A DNA stretch of 64,000 nucleotides from Dimorphilus gyrociliatus (taxonomy: Eukaryota > Annelida > Polychaeta > Dinophilidae): contig CAJFCJ010000019.1 in assembly GCA_904063045.1 (NCBI GenBank), positions 2,433,700-2,497,699 on the forward strand, given 5' to 3'. The first letter of the stretch is position 1; each line of letters starts with the position of its first letter. A program made the translations under genes and the position numbers. A model generated the notes under the pieces. The model was not told where the DNA came from and did not search any database. It worked only from the letters and a program-made list of their open reading frames with translations. Positions 58,818 through 64,000 of this stretch are shown one piece after another.

Positions 58818-60377
58818 TTAGAACCAATTAACTCGTATTCTTTTTGCCAATTTGAACAAGAAAAATGTTATTGTTGGTATAGATAATAAATAGAGAAGGT
58901 AATTTTGTTCTAAAAGTCCAACTGTAGTCGATTTTTTAAAGAGAATCCCCTTTAAGAAATGCTTGCCGGTTTCCGTTATTCTAACTCGGACAATTTTACC
59001 CATAAGTTTTGGATCTGGGGCAACAATAACTTGATGATAACTCTCGGTATGACCAACATAGTTGATACCGTCACTTGCCATTTCTGTTATTAGAATATCT
59101 TGTTCAGTGTCCATTAAATGATCGTAAGGTCTGTAAGAATGGAAAAGTTCGTGAAGACGTTTTGTTCTCTTCTTTACTTCTTGAGGATCAATCTTTTGCA
59201 TTCTAGCGGCAGGAGTTCCAGGACGTGGGAAAAACTGATTTATAAATAAACTTGCAAATCTGTATTTATCGACAAGCTTCATTGTATCTTCGAAATTATC
59301 ATCCGTTTCAGTAGGAAAACCGCATATAATATCTGTAGCAATGTTCGCTTCATTTACTCTAGCTTTAATTACATCACATACTTTACAAAAATCTTCATTA
59401 GTATATTCTCTCTTCATGTCTTGAAGGACCTCATCAGATCCACTTTGAACAGGTACGTGTAAAAATTTATAGACTCTTTTATGGTTCATTATATCTGCTA
59501 TCTCTTCTAAATGCTCCAAAATGTATGGGGGATTTGTCATTCCTAGTCTTAGGCGACACCCTTCAGGTATTACTTGTACTAAGCCCCTTAAAAGTTCTGG
59601 TAAATTTGTGTTAATATCCCTTCCATAAGCTCCAAGATCTTCTGAAGTTAACCATATCTCAACAACACCCTCCTGAAAGCAATCTCTCGCTCTGTTAATA
59701 ATTTCATCTGGTAGGTAACTGGCGAGATCTCCTCTTGCGTGCTTCGTTTTACAATACGTACAATTGTTCAAACAACCTGTATTGATGGGAATAATTTCTA
59801 TCAGAGGATTTTTTCTTACTTTAGGTAAAGAAAGAGATGGTCCAGCTAAACGTTTTCCATTTTGCCTTCTTGCGGAGAGAAAACTAACAGAGTTCCCTTT
59901 TAAAGTTTCTTCAACCACTTGGCAAACTTTATCAATCTGTTGAACCCCAATTATGCTTAAACCTTTTATATATTGGGTATTCTTTTGTCCTTGAGGTATA
60001 CATCCGGCCAGAACTACTCGTTTGCCGTTATCTAAGCTCGATTTTATTTCATTTCGAAAATGATCTTCAGCAGGACTCTTGACTGTACAGCTATTTAATA
60101 AACATAAATCGGCTTCGTCTTTGTTGTTGGTTAAATCGTAGCCTGCTTTTGATAACAATCCTGCCATGTATTCAGAATCTGAATTATTGTGAGAACATCC
60201 CCACGTTTTCAAGTAGATTTTGTGAAGGCCCGGTACAAAACTATCCACGTGTGGAGTTTCCTCTAAGGATATTTGCCGCTTGACAATGTTATATGATGTC
60301 TTCTTCAGTTGATTATTTGAATCAAGACTGTCTGCAGTTATAACATCTTCAATATCCTCGATGTTAGCGTTAGCCAT
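58818..60377 (-). CDS. CDKAL1: tRNA-t6A37 methylthiotransferase
   Basis: A single-exon frame of 519 aa (human CDKAL1 579). This radical-SAM methylthiotransferase converts t6A37 to ms2t6A in tRNA-Lys(UUU). The N-terminal MTTase domain supplies three cluster cysteines ([23 protein letters not shown]). The radical-SAM domain has C-x3-C-x2-C (CLNNCTYCK), followed by [24 protein letters not shown] and [16 protein letters not shown] domain and a C-terminal hydrophobic anchor (about 492-512) complete the usual ER tail-anchored form. All six cluster ligands are intact. Intronless in contrast to the vertebrate gene. Confidence 0.95.
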   Translation of the reverse strand: MANANIEDIEDVITADSLDSNNQLKKTSYNIVKRQISLEETPHVDSFVPGLHKIYLKTWGCSHNNSDSEYMAGLLSKAGYDLTNNKDEADLCLLNSCTVKSPAEDHFRNEIKSSLDNGKRVVLAGCIPQGQKNTQYIKGLSIIGVQQIDKVCQVVEETLKGNSVSFLSARRQNGKRLAGPSLSLPKVRKNPLIEIIPINTGCLNNCTYCKTKHARGDLASYLPDEIINRARDCFQEGVVEIWLTSEDLGAYGRDINTNLPELLRGLVQVIPEGCRLRLGMTNPPYILEHLEEIADIMNHKRVYKFLHVPVQSGSDEVLQDMKREYTNEDFCKVCDVIKARVNEANIATDIICGFPTETDDNFEDTMKLVDKYRFASLFINQFFPRPGTPAARMQKIDPQEVKKRTKRLHELFHSYRPYDHLMDTEQDILITEMASDGINYVGHTESYHQVIVAPDPKLMGKIVRVRITETGKHFLKGILFKKSTTVGLLEQNYLLYLLSIPTITFFLFKLAKRIRVNWF

Positions 60378-60849
60378 GATTTCTAGATTAATAAAGACTG
60401 ACTAACTAAAGTAATTTCGTCGTGTTGCACATGGATTGCATATTTCTCCTATATCTACCAGTTTTTATGCTTTAAATAACTAGTGCCATCTATTGGAATT
60501 TATTGTCTCGTTGATTTTGTTATAAAAGATACATTAATGAATAGATAATTCGTACAGTAAACTTACAAGAAGAATATTCTTATAGTGTTTCCACTTCCAT
60601 ACACGATTTATATATTTATTATACATATATATATATATACTAATACATTTGTTTATGCTTAAAAAGCTACGTTATTGAAACTAGTTAATAAAGTTCGACA
60701 TTTTTCTAAGTGGATGTCTTTCAGAAACGCTGAGAAAAAGAAAGCGGAAAGTTAATTAGCAGTTACATTCTTGAATAAGTGAGGCGCTCCTGGTACGTAC
60801 TCTTTTACGGTTTCAAAAGATTTGCAGGTAGAATTAAGCCAAGAAAGAA
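60378..60849. other. Divergent intergenic region CDKAL1 / Ly6 gene
   Basis: It contains the two divergent promoters and a TA run near 60625-60640. No coding exon is recognised. Confidence 0.4.
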
Positions 60850-61337
60850 ATGAAATGCCCAAATCTAAGACGAACTTTACCTTTTCTCCTTTCATTATTA
60901 CTTCTCTTAAACGGTTTGACTAATTAGTAGAGACTTTTATTTTATATTGAATATATAAAATCTAACCTAGATTGTTAATGTTTTAATAATTTATTATATT
61001 TTAAGGAGGATGGACGCTAAGATGCTATTCTTGTTCTGTTACGCGAGACTTAAAAAATAATCGGGAAGAGGCGGATTGTATGACAAATTATACTTTATCA
61101 TTGATTAAAGATTGTGAGCCACATGAGAAAGTTTGTTTAAAAGAGACATTTCAATATCATAATACGATTACGATGTTAAAAAGATCTTGTAATGCAAAAT
61201 GCGAGGGAAAGTGTACGATAATTGATGGAACTGGTAGATGTGTTAGTTGCTGTTCAACTGATCTATGTAATAATAGTAACAAAATTCAATGTTTATTCTC
61301 GTACTTTGCTTTTCTCAGTGTCAATTTGTTTTATTAG
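60850..61337 (+). CDS. Ly6/uPAR (three-finger) protein, probably GPI-anchored
   Basis: Two exons (60850..60913 and 61006..61337) join in phase 1 and give about 131 aa. Exon 1 is a clean signal peptide (MKCPNLRRTLPFLLSLLLLL). The mature part begins LRCYSCSV and carries the spaced cysteines of a three-finger domain, ending in the diagnostic CCSTDLCNN. It closes with a hydrophobic C-terminus (CLFSYFAFLSVNLFY) that fits a GPI-attachment signal. Such proteins modulate ion channels, nicotinic receptors or cell adhesion (Sleepless, Lynx, CD59 types). Which one this is cannot be told. The short exon 1 was recognised only through phase and signal-peptide character. Confidence 0.8.
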
Positions 61338-61516
61338 AATTGTCAAATATATATTGTTTGTAACATTTCAAATCTTATATTTGTTTGTTATTAAATCCTA
61401 ATTATACTAGATAAATATTGTTTGTCATACTTAAACGTTACATATGGTAAATACGTATAGTCTATCTATGTTTAAAATCAACATTATCTCTTTCTCTTTC
61501 TTTCTTTTTTTCTTTT

Positions 61517-61558
<42 letters not shown>

Positions 61559-61812
61559 AACTTAGTCAATAAATCTTCGTGTGTTCTAATTCCTTTTGCT
61601 TTTATTATAACGCTAAGATTTCCCTATACCTATTGCCCGATTCAAAGAAAGATAAATCAATCAATAGTATTACAAATTCTAAATGGTAATAGTATGATAT
61701 CGAGTTCTAACAAGCTTAAGGGACTGGTCTTTTATAGGCCTATGGGATTGTATGTAAACTTTCTTTAGCTTACAAAGAGTGAATCGATCAGCATTTTTAA
61801 CTATCATAGGTA
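61338..61812. other. Intergenic region with (TC)n tract
   Basis: It contains the Ly6 3' flank, a TC/TATC repeat at 61520-61558 and the promoter of the next gene. An AG lies four nt before the ATG at 61813. Confidence 0.4.
61520..61558. repeat. (TC)n/(TATC)n microsatellite
   Basis: A pyrimidine tandem repeat in the intergenic space. Confidence 0.8.
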
Positions 61813-62277
61813 ATGAATGAAGGAGATACGCCATACGTTAGTCCACGATTATGGACACCAAGCCAACAAGTTGAAGAGAGGAATAGAGATATTCGGGCGA
61901 GTGTTGTGAGGGAATCAACAGGTTTAACTCCGCCATCTAAATTTTTGGGGGCTGGTACAATTTTTATGGGTGTCGTTGTTTTTATTACTGGTTTAATTAT
62001 TCTGATTTTATCCATTGGAAAAGTAATCTCAGTCGTTGTGGGAAGAGTATTCGGAGTAATTCTCATACTGACTGGTTTCTTGGTTCTCCTCTTTGGATCA
62101 ATATATTTCGGTATAGTTGTTTCGAGACATGGTAAAATAATGAAGGATAGAGAAAAACTTGAAAGAATGAGGACTGAATATATGAACAGTAATTCATGGG
62201 CGAATAAGACGGAAAATGTTAGAAGAACACCCGAAGAGTTAGCCAAGATAAGTAATCTCTTTCAAGCAAAATCATAA
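61813..62277 (+). CDS. Two-transmembrane protein, unrecognised
   Basis: An intronless frame of 154 aa. A polar N-terminal segment of about 45 residues precedes two closely spaced hydrophobic helices (about 45-70 and 77-102) rich in Gly, Val and Ile. These form a helical hairpin, with both termini predicted cytosolic. The C-terminal 50 residues are charged (MKDREKLERMRTEYM). The shape resembles small TMEM proteins, but I do not recognise the family. Hydrophobic segments in both halves and a protein-like tail argue that it is real. Confidence 0.6.
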   Translation: MNEGDTPYVSPRLWTPSQQVEERNRDIRASVVRESTGLTPPSKFLGAGTIFMGVVVFITGLIILILSIGKVISVVVGRVFGVILILTGFLVLLFGSIYFGIVVSRHGKIMKDREKLERMRTEYMNSNSWANKTENVRRTPEELAKISNLFQAKS

Positions 62278-62477
62278 AAAACAAAATCGCCAGTTTCCAT
62301 TAGTTTGTTTGTTTGTTTGTACATAATGATATAAGATATGAATATTACTATTGTTGTTATTCTTTTCTAAAAATTAGTTTATCATGTATATTGTATCTTG
62401 TAAATTATTGTAGGATTGGAATATTAATAACAAGCTATAAGTCAATATAGTATAAAATAGCAGATGACGCTTCTTGA

Positions 62478-64000
62478 CTAATTGAAAGTTTTCGTTCCGG
62501 TAATGTAAAATTTGGAATGGAGAATATTCGACGGCAGACTAGTTTGTTGGAATGGTTGTTGACCTCCGACATAAACGTTTAGCGTTCCTAAATAGTATGA
62601 TTAAGATACTTATTTATATCATATCAATTACGTATAATACCTTGCTCAATTACGTAGGAATCATGCTTCCAACCGGCCATAATTTGATATGGAATTCTCA
62701 TTGTAACCTTTACAGTTTCTCCAATTTTTACTCTTTCTATCCTTTTGAAATCTGCTAACTGAATCTTTGGCATAGTCACACTTGGACTCTCCCAACTGAT
62801 GTATGCTTGAACAACCTCATCACCGGTGTACCAACCAACATTTGATAGAGAAACTGATAGTTCAAGATCTTTTCCCGCCTTGATGATAGCGTATTTTAAT
62901 TGTAATTGACTATACTGGAAAACCGTATAAGACAAGCCATATCTGTGAAAATTTAACAGCGTTTTATAATACTTCTTTTAGGGATAATTTGCTACTTTAA
63001 TCAAAAAGAATTAGTATTACCCAAAAGGGTACATAGGATTTCCTTCAAAGTATCTATAAGTCCTTTTATTCATCGAATAATCAATCATCGGTGGTACTTG
63101 AGCTAAGGTGGTTGGCCAAGTTGCCACCAACCTGCCAGCTGGATTGGCGTAGTCTTCCCTTAAGGTAAGGACATCAAAAAGAGCCTCTCCTGTGGCTTGG
63201 GCAGGATATCCAATTGTAAATATAGCATCAACAAGAGGGTTATCTTTAGCCCAACTAATATCTACTGGACCGGCGTTAAACAGTAGAACTATCAAACGAG
63301 CTCCAGACATTTCTGTTCAAAATATACATACAATTCTTTTATATAGAATGAAAATACTATTCTCTATTTGAATGAAACAGACTAGTTTTAGCGGCATCCA
63401 TTATAAGACGAGTTTGATTTCCTGGGAGTTCTAAATTTGCTCTATCATTTCCCTCTCCTTCCCAACTTCCCAAACCCATACAAGCAATAATGTAGTCGGC
63501 ATCATTAACGGCTGAAGCTATGGTGAGGGAATCGTACTTGTGGCATCCTATATCGAAACATCCTTCTGCTTTTGTAACAAGTTTTCCTAGATTTTTTAAA
63601 CCGGTCCAAGGGGTTGTTGTATATTTCGGTTCTACGTGAGCTGCATACGATCCAAATTGTTGGTTGGCATCGTCGACAAAAGGACCGATAAGAGCTACCT
63701 TTCGAGGTTTTGATCGAATGGGAAGAGCTTCCCGGTTATTTTTTAAAAGGACAAAACTCTGAACAGCAGCCAATAAAGCCGTGTTCGTGTGAGCACGGTT
63801 GTGAATAATATCATCAAATTTGTAGGTATTATAGATATTATATTCAGGGGGATCAAATTCCCCTAATTTTAATCTAGTAAGAAAGAGAGGCTTGATAGCT
63901 TCTCTGACAGTTGATTCTTTAATCAGGCCTCTTCCTACAGCTTCAATTAAAAGAGAATAGGGCGATTTTCCTCCAGGCATATTAAAATTTGTTCCGGCAT
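62478..64000 (-). CDS. Glycoside hydrolase family 3, 3' part (5' end beyond window)
   Basis: Four exons are visible (>64000..63383, 63312..63021, 62942..62641, 62587..62478), with in-frame junctions. The upstream part of the gene is cut off by the window edge. The visible chain starts inside the GH3 N-terminal domain (AGTNFNMPGG.., RLKLGEFDPP). It continues through the C-terminal alpha/beta domain (SFVLLKN, ALIGPFVDD, CMGLGSWEGEGNDR, LLFNAGPVDISWAKDN, YPFGYGLSYT) and ends with a fibronectin-type-III-like domain (VGWYTGDEVVQAYISW, VYVGGQQPF). The E-x-E-x-x-D-R motif matches the acid/base loop of beta-xylosidase-like GH3 enzymes. Spliceosomal introns exclude bacterial contamination. The likely role is digestion of plant or algal polysaccharide; substrate is not known. 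Confidence 0.9.

Noticed and set aside
62478..64000. Bacterial contamination or a prokaryotic GH3 gene.
   Set aside because: Three short GT-AG introns with conserved phase show it is a nuclear eukaryotic gene.
1..64000. CRISPR arrays, transposable elements, integrases or viral insertions.
   Set aside because: No spaced direct repeats, transposase or reverse transcriptase frames, or terminal inverted repeats were seen; only microsatellites occur.

Overview
The window is AT-rich eukaryotic nuclear DNA from a compact invertebrate genome. Genes are interrupted by many very short spliceosomal introns (mostly 50-80 nt), lie on both strands, and are often less than 150 bp apart. The gene set includes a TRPC channel, a Janus kinase, an ASB SOCS-box protein, PMS2, PPOX, the complex I subunit NDUFB3, and a Ly6-type GPI protein. 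This is an animal repertoire. A small marine lophotrochozoan with a reduced genome, such as a Dimorphilus-like annelid, would fit, but that placement is inference. There are no bacterial operons, CRISPR arrays, rRNA genes, convincing tRNAs or recognisable transposons. Repeats are limited to short microsatellites.

Layout, left to right. At 0-6 kb are a DUF218/YdcF-like protein (+), a TXNL1-like thioredoxin with a PITH domain (+), an ASB protein (-) and TSTD2 (-). At 7-15 kb are a large intronless TPR protein (+), protoporphyrinogen oxidase (-) and NDUFB3 (+). At 15-25.5 kb are PAFAH1B2/3 (+) and a TRPC channel (-) with candidate alternative 5' exons. At 26-31 kb are METTL26 (-), a small unknown protein (+), an intronless RBM46/A1CF-type RNA-binding protein (+) and a diverged elongin-C-like protein (-). 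At 32-41.5 kb are JAK (-), a LOTUS plus double-RRM protein (+) and a small membrane protein (-). At 43.9-47 kb are an intronless protein built of about six ubiquitin-like folds (+) and a type I membrane protein (-). At 47-57 kb are PMS2 (-), NVL (+) and EXOC4 (+). At 57-64 kb are an RNF26-like E3 (-), CDKAL1 (-), a Ly6 protein (+), a two-TM protein (+) and the 3' part of a GH3 glycosidase (-) that runs off the window.

Most genes are conserved single-copy housekeeping genes with unrelated jobs: haem synthesis, respiratory chain, mismatch repair, ribosome biogenesis, exocytosis and tRNA modification. They are packed next to each other rather than working as a system. Several start-to-start pairs look like bidirectional promoters: METTL26 with the 27.5 kb gene (contains an NRF1-like palindrome), PMS2 with NVL, and PPOX with NDUFB3. 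ASB, elongin-C-like and JAK belong to connected signalling and ubiquitin pathways in other animals, but their presence in one window may be coincidence.

The most unusual items are the poly-ubiquitin-like protein, the LOTUS+RRM architecture, the fast-evolving elongin-C paralogue, the TXNL1 active site reading SGPC instead of CGPC, and possible undescribed exons in the long region upstream of TRPC. Exon structures were assembled by hand from reading frame, GT/AG signals and remembered family sequences. They are predictions without transcript support.
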